DNA of 64,000 bases from Colius striatus (Eukaryota; Chordata; Aves; Coliiformes; Coliidae). The notes beneath the pieces were generated by a model. It did not search any database. It was not told the origin of the DNA and was given only the letters and a program-made list of their open reading frames with translations. Shown here one piece after another: positions 37,003 through 48,938 of the stretch (positions are counted from its first letter, which is position 1; each line of letters starts with the position of its first letter). The stretch lies in the NCBI RefSeq assembly GCF_028858725.1, contig NC_084773.1:1726350-1790349 (forward strand), in the 5' to 3' direction. A program made the translations under genes and the position numbers.

Positions 37003-37322
37003 GAGGAGTTTGTGGTGAAGTGAACATTGATCTGTTCTCCCAAGTAATAACTGATAGGACAAGAGGAAATGGATTCAAATTGCACCAGAGGAGGTTTAGG
37101 TTGGAGCTGAGGAAGAACTTTTTCCCTGAGAGGGTTGTCAGCCCCTGTGCCAGGCTGCCCAGGGAGGTGATGGAGTCCCCAGCTCTGGAGCTATTGCAAA
37201 GCCCTGGAGCTGAGGTGCTGAGGCATGTGGGTTAGTGCTGGGCTTGGCAGGGTGAGGACAAGGCTTGGATTTGACGAGCTTGAAGAGCTTTTCCAACTGA
37301 CATTATGCTATGATTCTATGAT
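37003..37322 (+). mobile_element. CR1 LINE 3' end, older subfamily
   Basis: About 320 bp in plus orientation. It carries the GGAGGTTTAGGTTGGAGCTG segment typical of older CR1 groups and ends CATTATGCTATGATTCTATG. It is similar to the copy at 63190-63440. Confidence 0.87.
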
Positions 37323-39621
37323 AGTAGATTTTGCCATCTTAAACAGAACATTTTAGTTGTTATGTATGTGCAGGGAACCTGTGTGATTAGAGTGTCTCTT
37401 GTGTAAGACTCGTATTAGAAACAAAGATAAATTTTAAGGCAATGCAATAAGAACCTATAGAATTGTTAAAACCACTTCAGATATATAAGTTATCTGTGGT
37501 TTGTCCATTCAGGTGGCTCACATGCAGGGGAAATGTGAAAATCTTGTTTTATTAGCTCATGCTATGAGAAAGAACCTCATTGTTTTGTCAAAGCACTGCT
37601 CACTGAAGATACCCTGTAGCTCTGGTTTTGGCATGTTGGCTGCCTGCTCCTGAAGTGGCGAGTTCCCCCTGAGTAGGAACAGTAAAGAGACCAAAAGGAG
37701 GCTGTTTACATGTATGCACATAGGAAATCACAGCTGATTCAGTCAAGGCTGTGTCATGAAGGGACTCAAACTCTTTTTTTGAGGGAGTTTATTCATTTGC
37801 AAGAAGCCCTGTCTTAAGAAGCTGTTGGTGGAAGAGGAAGATATGTTAGTTATTTCCAGCACTTTAAAATACAGCTGGCGAGATGCTGCATCTAGTCTCT
37901 CCTATCAAAGTACTGCTACATGAATATAGGCTGAAAATGGAATTTCTATCAGGTGGATTTGCAGTACATACACAGATATTTCTTAGACTACTTACAAACA
38001 ACATTCTTGACACTAGTTGATCAAATTCAGGTTAGTAAGATATCAAATACTCTTAACTTGACTTAATAAAGCTTCCTCCACTGTTTGTAAATTGAGTAGT
38101 GTAGTAAAATGTTGCTTCAGACTCCAAAGACAGTATCTTATGTTCCTCTCTCTCGTTCTGATTATGTCTTGGTTTCTCCCTGTAGCTCATGCTCCCCTTG
38201 GGCTCTCTAAAAGCCAATGTAAAGGTTATCTAAACTGAGCAGCTTCATGCATTGACCCATGTAAGATGTTCATGGCTCTCACCAGCCCCCCAGGCAGTTT
38301 GTTCAGCAGTTGCTGTCTGGCTCAGATCTTAAGGATGTCTGCTTTTGCTGGCATCCTTAACTCTGAATTGCTTCCTACACTGCTAGAATGGGTGAGGGTG
38401 TGTAGAGGAGGTTATGTAAAGGACAGGATTAGAGGAACAAATACCTTTGAGTTCTATGTCTAAGATTCAGCCAATTGTTTATTCTGATAATAGTAATGCT
38501 ATTCCAGAATAGATTTACAGGAAAGTGAGGAGGCAAGGTTACATCCACTTTTCAAGCAATTTATCTTAGTGTCCTATGTAGTGATGTATAAACTGGAATA
38601 TTTCCTTTAATCATGTCTTTCTCCTTATGTAAACAATATATGTATATGCTTCAGATGCTACTGTAGACTGTCACAAAGGCTCTAAATGCCTGGGGAAAAT
38701 GATTGGCTTAAAAATAAAAAAGGAAAGAGACTAACCTGGTCTTAACAATGACTTATTTATCTTGATTATTGATGGCATTGAAAGAGAAAGTCTGTATAGA
38801 TATGAAAGGCATCCTGAAGATTCGATTGTGCACTGGTGTCTCGCTATGCTTGTGCCTGGCACTTAAAGGGATGGTACCACAACTTCAGGAGCTCTTTGTT
38901 TAGTTATCCTTGGAGTGATGAATTGTATCACATCCCAAAGCACACAGTAGCCATGAAACCATAATGATCTGTTTCTGTATGGAATGAGTGCATTTATGAA
39001 AGTAAACCCAGAAGTCTGGATTCTCTTAAACCCCAGAAATCTCTCTTAACTGCTTTAATATCTTGGCCTCTCCTACACTAGCTTTGTTTTTTTGCACTAG
39101 CCAAGTTTCAATTAGATTAATTATTTTTAGAGAAGGCAGTTTTTGACAGTAGAACTTGTTTGCAGTGCCAGAAGGCTGTTCTTGCCTTTCTTTACTGCTC
39201 CTTCTCCTAATTAACATCATCATTTGATTGATAATGAATTTAATAGTGTCCAGGATACTCGAAGACAAGTTTCAACAAGATGAGTGTGGTTTTTTTTCCT
39301 CAAAACTGCTCATCTGTTACCATTAAGACCACATTTAATTGTGTGTAATATTCATTTCTGCCTCTCCCTACTATATGTGCTCTAATGTAAGAGGGGGAGA
39401 ATATATGCAGCTGTAAAAAAAATTGGGTTTGTGTGAAAAATTGGATAGAACTTTGGGGAAAAGTATACAGAAGTTAAACCATAAGTTTTCTTGCAAGGAC
39501 TCAAGAAATAAAGCTCACTGAAAGTTATACAGATAGAACTAAAAATATTATATATAGTGTGATGTATAAATTGGTAACACCCATACTGTGTGTTTTATTT
39601 GTGGGTTTAAAAAAATATATG
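37323..39621. other. Intron 1, nothing recognised
   Basis: AT-rich intronic sequence without a recognisable repeat, exon or RNA gene. Confidence 0.5.
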
Positions 39622-40052
39622 TTTGATGATCAGGGGACTGGAATGTGTTTCATATGAGGAAAGGCTGCAGGACCTGGGGCTGTTTAGTCTGGAGAAGAGG
39701 AGACTGAGGAGGGATCTTATTAACATTTATAAATATCTAAAGGGTGGGTGTCAGGAGGTTGGGACATCCCTCTTCTCTATAGTAGATAGTAATAGGACAA
39801 GGGGTGATGGGATGAAGCTGGAACATAAAAGTTCCACTTAAATATAAGAAAAAACTCTTTCAGTTTTTAAGTGAGGGAGCCCTGGCACAGGCTGCCCAGA
39901 GGGGTTGTGGAGGCTCCTTCCTTGGAGGTCTTCAAGACCTGCCTGGACATGTTCCTGTGTGACCTGATCTAGGTGACCCTGCTTCTGCAGGAGAGTTGGA
40001 CTGGATGATCTCTAAAGGTCCCTTCCAACCCCCATCATTCTATGATTCTATG
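39622..40052 (+). mobile_element. CR1 LINE 3' end
   Basis: About 430 bp from GATGATCAGGGGACTGGAAT to a terminus with two ATTCTATG repeats. A 72-codon frame encodes [20 protein letters not shown] and the [12 protein letters not shown] region, then breaks. Confidence 0.92.
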
Positions 40053-43000
40053 ATTTATACAACTAGCTAACGAGCTTTACAACACAAGCCTCCATACAGG
40101 TTCTCATACATGGGTAATGAGGATTGAAGTACAAACACAGGTCAGCTAATGAAGCCATTAGAACAGACAGATTAATCTGGAATGCACCTCAAGCGAGTGG
40201 TAATTCATTTGGAATTCCAAAGATCAACTGACTGTTGTTCAGTATATTTAATTAGCAAAGAAGTAACATCTAGTGTATACCCATGGATTATTTTTTTTAT
40301 CTCCTCCAATTTTTTGTTTCTAAACCCACTAACTGAAAAAGGATTATTCACATCATGAACTGTCAGTGATGTTCTGCTTGAGCAAATACATCTCTTATTA
40401 CCAGTAGCTGTGTTTCAGTAGGTTGCAGTTGTAGACAAATTTGGAAATAGCAGCTGGCATTTGATACAAGGAGTTTAGAAGAGAATTTTAAATGCACATG
40501 AAAGAGTTTTAATAGTCTTGAATTTAGATTGTTGCTTTTGAAATTAGAGTTATGAAAGTACTTAAAATAGTTTGTAAAATCTCAGTTCCTCCATGCTTGG
40601 AAGAGCAGGCTCTAATTGCTTTCTGAAGTTGTTTACATGGGGCATGGAGCTGCTGACTGCTTTGATTGGTCACAAACTCAGTTTATCCTCACTCACTCTT
40701 CTTCCTGAAAAGAACAGAGATGCTGCTAGCTTGGAAGACCAGCTACCAGTACAGAAGGTGATTTTCAAAAAGCTGGAGCAATGCTTTTGTATTGATCAAC
40801 TGGGCAGTGCCCAAATGCCATGAGAGGAAAGAGGGACACGACCAATGCCGAGGGACACTGCAATTCAAAAGACAGTTTTTGCATCCAAGTCATAGGTTGA
40901 GCAACAGAGGAGAATAGGCTAAAATCTTTCTCCTTCAGCATCCAAAAAGAAAATTAATATTTCTACAGTAAATCTTGTCTGGAGAGATAACATCTTGCTG
41001 TCTGCCTCCATTATGAAAAGTAATTATGAAAGCAAAATTTATGAGGCAGAAGCTGCTTTTTAGTTCAAGGTCTTGCAGTGTTTAATGTGACTTTTGGTTC
41101 AGTATGTCAACATTATGTTTTCAGCATTTTGTGGTTTAGTTATATCAATATCTAAAATGAGAAAAAAATGAACAGAATTAAAACATCTCTCACTTTTAAG
41201 CTCATATGGGACATTTTATTCACTTTTTAAACCTTTTTTGTCTTTAGAGGTGTACTTAGTTCTTCAGGCAGGTTAATGGTAGGGAAAATGAAGAGAAAAA
41301 ATAAGCTGCTAACAGAACATCCTGGCAGTGGAAAGTGAAGCTTTCAAACCCTTTCTTGCAGCATATGAACATTGTACTCTCATGAAGAAAAACATGACAT
41401 GATTTCCCAAACAACAATCAATCAACAACAAAGCCTGAAATAATATTGCCTCTTAGAAATTAAGACTTATGCAACAAGTTGGTGATGGTAAAACCAGTAA
41501 CTGTTTTCCACAGCAGAAGATCCTATTTCTAATACATATTTTTCTAAGGAAGAGTTTTTTGATAGCTATGTGCAGTGGCTGAACAGATATGGAAACATTT
41601 TACAATGGGTGCAGATTTGCAATAGTGATCTCTTAGTGTGTTATTGCAGAGTTGTTTCATTCTATGGAGTTCAGTGGTTACTGGAGGCATTAGAACAAGA
41701 CAAGCATTTAGGAATACAAAGCCAGAATACTTTGTTTCCAGCAATACAGTCAAAGGTTTAGGACATCATTATCCTTCTTCAACAAGACATGCTATAGCTT
41801 TACAGTATATTAACATTGGCTTCCTTTACCATGTGAGACCAAATCAAGGCCAGGTGGACTTTTGGCATGAGGCAGCGTGTTTCTTCTTTTAGATATTCAT
41901 CCTTATTTGCAGATCTTAGCTTTGAAACTTTTTTAATCTTCAGTGTGTTTCTAAATGTCCTCAGTTTTAAATCTCCTTTTGGTAATGCTGTAGGATAGTT
42001 TTAGTGGTTGACTGAAAGCTTATTAATGTTTAAATGGCTAAATGGCAGGAAAAAGCTTTTTTGCATTTCAAGACATGAAATCAAATAGTGCTCTGTGTTT
42101 GTAAAAAATGTACTCATCTCATTCAGCCTGATTTCTAGTGTTTTACATCCAGATCCTGGCCTAAACTCCCACTGAAAGAGGAAATAAAAGTGGGGCATTT
42201 GTCATTCGAATGATGTAAATGTTTAAGGTTATGCTTCTTGCTTTCCTTTATCCTGTGTGCTACTTGTGTGGATTTATTTGGGTTTTTTTCCTCCACAATA
42301 CACTATTTCAATACATTTCTTTTGATGCTGTTTGAGTGTGTACTTTTGAGAAAGGCGCCGATATATCGTCGGTTCTGAAAGCAGAAGGTGCTAAGGAGCA
42401 GAACAATGTTGGTGTTGCAAAAACATTTAATGAGAACCTGACTACCATAACTTGCCTTTCCAGCAGCAACATGAAATGCTGCCTGTTTCTCCAGGTGCTG
42501 TGATTCATCATGTCTAACTGTTGTTCCTATTCCAAGCTGACTGGAAGTGAATCTCCAGCCATCCAGTGTGTGGGGATGGTTGGTTGGTTGGTTGATTTGT
42601 TTTAATTCTCCTCTAATCAAATGGAAATCCTGCTCTCCTTGTTAACTGAGCTTCCAGAATCATCTTCCCTACAATGCATGGCAACACAGTCTTAGGGTTC
42701 CTTTGGGTTTAAGATTCAAACAGCATTACTGTGACTTCACGTGATGTACCAAGAGGTGCCTGTCCAGAGCAGCTGAAGTTAGTCCCTACCTATGAAATCC
42801 AGAGGACTGAGGGTACTCAGGATATTTGTTGAAGGGAATTTCCTGAATGGTTTATCCCTGATGTACTGCTACTGAAGTCATGAGTTGACTGATCACATTT
42901 TGGAGAACGTGCATTAGTGCATGAATGCACATAAGACTACACACGTCTCTTGTCTTCTCTGTTCTCATAGTGGCACAGGTAATTCTCTCTGTACGTTGCT

Positions 43001-46000
43001 GACACTGTGGTGCTTCCAGATGTAATGCCATATTGCTCATGTGTCCAAAGCCAGAGGAAGTTTAACACATTACCTGACTCCTCATAAACTAGTAATTTAG
43101 AAAATGCAAGATTTTACACATCTCTACAAAGGAGAGGGAGGTAGCTCAGAAGAAAAATGTAGCCTCTGATCAACTCTTTTGTTCCCTCTGCTATTTACTT
43201 TAATTAATGGCTGTGGCATTCATGGAGTCATTTGAATAATGTGTGTAATAGGTAGAAGTTAGGTGCTTTGTCAATGATTGCACTTGATAACAGGCTTGGT
43301 CAAAACAAAAATGAACCTCCAGCTATGATAATTATGCCAGTGTTGATAAGTCCTAGTTCTTTTCTATGAATGCTATGCTGTGCTTTGCTACAATATAACC
43401 ACCCCACTGCAGGTTTTGCTTCATGTTGGATTTTCTCTGGTGTGAATAAATCTCCAGCTGTAGTACATTTACTACGTTCACTGACTTTCCTGTTAAAGAG
43501 ACAAAATGGGACAGGGACAGCAGACTTCAGTACTGAGAAATATAGATTAATTCTTTATGACGTGAAAGATAGATTTTAGGCAATTATAAACTCTGCAGAC
43601 ACTTTCAATTCTATGCATTAGCAGATAGTAGAAATGTTTCATCTCTGAAGAAGTTGTGTCAGACTACAGACCATCTAACTGTTGTGATACTGACTCCACA
43701 TAACTTTGATAACCCCTCCTGCCATGCTATTTTCCATAAACTTCATATCACTGAACTGCACAAAGATTGAGATTTGAAAACCAGAAGTATTTTTAGTAAG
43801 TATACAAGAGTAAGAATGTTGTGTCTTAAATGATTATGAAATACCCATCGATTCTATTACCTCTCACCATTCTGAAATACAGGTGTGAGTAGATTTGTCT
43901 GGCCTCTTTGAAGTTTCACTCAGGGGATTGCTCTAAAACATGTGTTTCTTTAGAAAGGAATCAAGGGTTTGTATTTTTAAGGGGAAATCACCTCTCTTGT
44001 GGTGATGCTGAACAAATACAAGGTCAGGGTATCTTTTGTGGGGGCATGAAGGTGACAAATAATTACAATGTGTTTTTTGTAGGGTTTATAATAAAGAAAT
44101 ATACCTGCTGTCATATGTGCATATGAAAAGAGAGCACAAACTGTGAATTCTGAGCTGGTTTCACTGATCCAGATTACTATCATGTGCTTATCTAGAGCTA
44201 AGGATGTTCCCATCCTAGTATTTCGAGTTATTCTGTCACAGGATATTTATTCAAGTTATTTCCTCTGATGAAATATCAGGTCCTCATATTTTCCCCTTCT
44301 AAAATACACTGATTTTTTAAGAACACTGAAATAAATGTCTGTTTTAATGCCTTCATTGATCATCTGTGAAGCACATCTAATCTCAACATTGCTAAAGCTG
44401 CATAAATATTCAGTTCTGTGCCCATAACCACATTTATATCTTGTGTACCTAATACTTGTTTATTATTTGTGCCCTTAGATTTTTTTAGTTTGCCTCACAG
44501 CTTTGAAAGCTATTTCAGCTACATGCAATTCACACTATACAAACTCTATGTTGATTTTAGGCATCACCTACTCAGACTCAGAGAAGCATCAAGGGTGAAA
44601 CTTTGGCATTCAGCACTCTGCAGCACAGACTGTGTCACAGGGCTTTGTCAGTAACAGGCTTGTCTCTCTCTGGCTGAGGATTTAGAAAATTAGAAGTCAA
44701 GACACAACTGTAGCTACCCTGCTGAAGTATGCCACATTTGTAGATAGAAATGCTCTTAGAAATTAGCATTTAGATACCAATGTTTAAAGCACTGTATGAT
44801 GTGTCATCAAAAATATGCCAGACTTCTGCTTTTCTGCCTCTGTGCTTTTCATCCTGTGGTGGTGTGGACTAGGGACTGGTGCTGTCTGGGGCAGCCCTCT
44901 GCAGCAGAGCTATTAGTTCTTTGCAGTAGTGGTGGACAGCAAATGGAAGTAGGAGGGGGAGAAAGGATTTGTAAAAGCCAGTGTGACTGGTGAGGGGAGA
45001 AAAGGTGGAAAGAACCTATGAGAGTGAGAGAAAACACAAATGCAGAGAAGGTCAGGAGCTGCTATGGCCATGCACTGAGGAATGGTTTTCTGTTCCTTTT
45101 ATTTATTTAGCCTATTAGGGGAAAAGACTCAATCCAAATTCAGTTTCTTGTATTACCTTTTCCATCAATCTGAGACATTTATAAATTTCTCAGAATTCAT
45201 TAAAGTTGCAGTGAACAAAGAAAAAGAAATTGTCATTTTATTATGTGCCCTTCTCCAAGTCAGGAAAAAAATGCAATGAGTAAACAGCAGACCTGCTGAT
45301 GAACCTGGATGATTTCAGCATTAAAAAACCACAATAATGCATCTGTACATAAACAGAAATGTATCAAACTAGTGTTTAAATGAGCATTTTGAGGTTCCTA
45401 AGCCTTATTTAAGCAGAATGATCATATCTGCCATTGGAAAATGGAAAAGAAATATCAGTCCTGGCTAGTGCAAAGATGAGCCATAGCAGTGACAAAGGGC
45501 TTGTTAAAATATAGAACAAGAACACATGAGAGAAGTGGAAATGATTTCCTTATTCTTATGAAAGGGCAGGTTATCTCTCCCAAAGGCTCTGGGGAAGACA
45601 AGAAATACAGTCTTTTCTGTTTAAAATTCTGTTGATAAGAACTGAGGTGAAGAAGGGAAACAAATCCTCCATACCACTGCCTGCCTGCTTAAATGAGTAC
45701 TTTTTTAATGTTAAACTGGCTTCTTCAGTTGCAGCTGTTTGGGTATAGAAGGGAAAGAGCATTCTCTGACATAAAGGAGATTATGTTTAGAGTTGTGCTG
45801 AGGAGATGCTCAGTACATTTCCATTTCCTCTAGCTGAAAAATGACTTCATGGCAGGAGTAAAGTGAGCTGTGGTCTCAGTGGTTCGTTTCTCGAGCTAGC
45901 TATATTTAAAAGGAGTTTAAAAAATGATCTCTTTAAAAAGAAAACCCTTTATTTTATAGATTCATTTACATAAATCATTGATGGGAACTGGCTGGAGGAT

Positions 46001-46504
46001 ATAGTTGTTCTACTGAAACTTGTTTTGTATTTTCAGCAGCAGATATGCTGGATCTGCTACAGGTTAGTTGGTCTAATTAATAAGAAAGGATTAAAACAAC
46101 ATCAAGCACGTGGCAGAGTGGTCTGACACTGATGGGAAATTTAGAACAGTGTTTGACACTATGGAATGGGATCTGCTTACACTCAAGCACTTTGTTCTCT
46201 CTCTGATTCTACTGCTCTGAGGCTTTTTGATGGAGGATATACTAATGCTCTGCTTTTTCTGTTGTGACTGGTTTGTGTCATAGTGACATGTAGCAGCTTG
46301 ATTTTTGAACCAGAAGCAGAGGGCATGTGCTAGGTGCTGGCAAACCACAGAATAAACATGGGCCTTTTCCTTTGAACCAGAACGTTGATTTCACTAGACA
46401 GAAATGATTTGAAGAATATTCCTGACCAATTGCTATCCAGACAGTCGTTGCAACTCATTCAAAACAGCATCACACATGTTTAAATGACATCTCTTCTACT
46501 CGTT
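40053..46504. other. Intron 1, no mobile element recognised
   Basis: About 6.4 kb without a recognisable transposon. It contains a CpG-containing patch at 42355-42376 in an otherwise CpG-poor area and a (GGTT)n tract at 42578-42594. Reading frames are at chance length. Confidence 0.5.
42578..42594 (+). repeat. (GGTT)4 microsatellite
   Basis: Four uninterrupted GGTT units plus one base. Confidence 0.9.
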
Positions 46505-46745
46505 TGTCCTTTTACTGGTCAGCATTGAGAGAAGTTTGACTCTGTCTTCTTTGCTCCCTCACATCAGGTATTTATACACATTGATAAGATCTCCCTGAGC
46601 CTTCTCTGCTCCAGTCTGATCAGTCTCAGTTCTCTCAGAGTCTCCACATGTCAGGTGCTTTTGTCCCATAATCATCTTCATGACTCCTTCTTGGCTTTGC
46701 TCCACTAAGTCCACTCTCTCCTTTTCTTTGTTCTCACACCCATGA
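46505..46745 (-). mobile_element. CR1 LINE fragment, old and diverged
   Basis: Minus-strand remnant whose clearest trace is the peptide GDLINVYKYLM, a hallmark of the CR1 ORF2 C-terminus, together with a plus-strand match to the AAGATCTCCCTGAGCCTTCT segment. It is internal only, without a 3' terminus. Confidence 0.75.
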
Positions 46746-47760
46746 GATCTCAATCATCAAACTTCATCTATTTTATAAGATATGGAGCTGAAATGTATTT
46801 ACTTGCTTACAGAACTGAAATTCTTATATGATAATCCAGCAGACTGGGAATTAAAGAAGAAACTTCAACCTTTGTAAGATATGGGACAGCATCCCAGAAT
46901 TTGATGATAAAGTTATGGGTTTTGTCTGTATGAAACTGATTTTTCCTGCTCCTGAGCATGTAAACTGCCTGTTGGTTTAATTTGCTACTGAGAGCGAGAG
47001 GTGAGTCCAGGAAAAGAGTTTGAGTGTTGCTGTCACTCAGGCAACTGTTTTGATTCTATAGACCATAAAATTTAGAAGAAAAAGGGTGTTTTTTTAATAA
47101 AAACCATAATAATTGCATAAAAAGCTGCAGAAGACTTGCTTGTCTTTTGTGCTGTGTTTGTTTAATGTAGGAAAAGAAAAGGTGGAGAACTGGTTTGAAA
47201 AAGAGATGGAAGGATAAGGGAAATGGTGAGGAACACATCTGTAAACATTTTACCTAAAGTCATCATACAAGCTACTTAAAGAAAATGATTTGAACTTTGT
47301 GCTTTTAATGTATGAAGCTATTTGGAAGGAAGCAGCATCACCTGCTACCCAGTGGAGAAGTTTAGCTTCAGAATCTCTCCCCTGTGGTGACAGGATACAA
47401 TGACTCTTGCAACTGACAGGGACACAACCTGACAGGTATGTGTTAATAATTTAATACATGGTTTTCTCCTAAGGGCACAGAAAATGCTGACACTTTTTTT
47501 TAATAGTGATGATTTTATCAAATTTACAAATGTTTGCTATGGAAATCCAACCTTTGAGAGGTGGTTTCTTGCTTAATCCGTTGCATAGAGTACCTTCTCT
47601 GTTACCAAGGTACATGAGGCTTGAAATAGGCTGGAAATTATCGTGAAGGAAAGGTTTGAAGTTAGCACACTAGTTGTTTTGGTGCTTAGAGGACTTTCTT
47701 GGCAGAAAAAGTTCTGAGTGTTAATAAAGCCCTGGAGAAGAAGTTGTGTAATACAGGGTT

Positions 47761-48938
47761 ACAGAATCCCAGAATGTGTGGAAGTTGGAAAAGACCTTTA
47801 GAGATCATCCAGTCCAACCCCCCTGCCAGAGCAGGTCCCACCTAGACCAAGTCACACGGGAATGTGTCCAGGTGGGTTTTGGAAACCTCCCGAGAAGGAG
47901 CCTCCACACGCTCCCTGGGCAGCCTGGGCCAGGGCTCCCTCACTGAAACACTGAAAGAGTTTTTCTTATGTTTAAATGAGACCTTTTGTCTTCCAGCTTC
48001 ATCCCATCATCCCTTGTCCTGCCACTAGATACAACAGAAAAAAGTGCTGCCCCAACCTCCTGACACCCACCAGTGAGATATTTGTAAATGTTAATGAGCT
48101 CCCCCCTCAGTCTCCTCTTCTCCAGACTAAACAGACTGCACTGGCCTCTCTCCAGCAGCTCCCTGTCCCTCTTGAGCTGAGGAGCCCAGAACTGGACACA
48201 GGACTCCAGATGAGCTCTCAGCAGGGCAGAGCAGAGGGGCGAACAGAACCTTCCTTGACCTGCTGCCCACACTCTTCTTGATGCCCCCAGGATGCCATTG
48301 GCTTCTTGCCCATGAGGGCACATTGCTGCTCATGGTTAGCTTTTATCAATCAGGACTCCCAGGTCTCTCTCCTGGATCTGTTTACCCCCAGCCTGTCCTG
48401 GTGCATGGGGTTGTTCCTTCCCAGCTGCAGGACTCTGCACCTGCCCTCATTGAACCTCAGGAGGTTCCTCTCTGCCCAACTCTCAGCCTGCCCAGATCCC
48501 GCTGAATGGCAGCACAGCCTCTGGGGAATCAGCCAGTGCTCCCAGTTTGGTGCCAGCAGGGAACTTGCTGAGGGTCACTCTGTCCCCTCGTCCAGGTGGT
48601 TGATGAAGATGTTGAACCAGACTGGCCCCAGAACCCATCCCTGTGGAAATCCACTGGCCACAGGCCTCCAACTCGACTCTGTGCCATTGTTCAGCACCCT
48701 CTGGGCTCTGTCATTCAGCCAGCTCTCCATCCACCTCACCATCCACTCATCCCAGCCACACTGCCTGAGCTTTCTGATGAGGATGTGATGGGAGACAGTG
48801 TCAAAAGCCTTGCTCAAGTCAAGGTAGATGACGTCTGCTGCTCTCCCCTCATCTAGCCAGTCAGTTATGCCCTTGTAGGAGGCATCAGGTTGGTCAAACA
48901 GGATTTCCCCTTGGTGAAGCCATGTTGATTATCCATTG
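47761..48938 (-). mobile_element. CR1 LINE, about 1.2 kb, RT motifs to 3' end
   Basis: The longest CR1 copy in the window. On the minus strand the frame 48817-48575 encodes [20 protein letters not shown] (motif A region) and [18 protein letters not shown] (motif B, with W in place of S), then stops at the same TGA seen in the 6597 copy. The FADD position reads FPAG (48563-48549) in another frame. The C-terminal region and 3' terminus follow, with internal deletions such as loss of the [11 protein letters not shown] segment. Confidence 0.93.

Noticed and set aside
42303..42620. 105-codon minus-strand frame that looks less low-complexity than most
   Set aside because: No family resemblance could be named and the length is at chance level; only its CpG cluster was kept as an observation.
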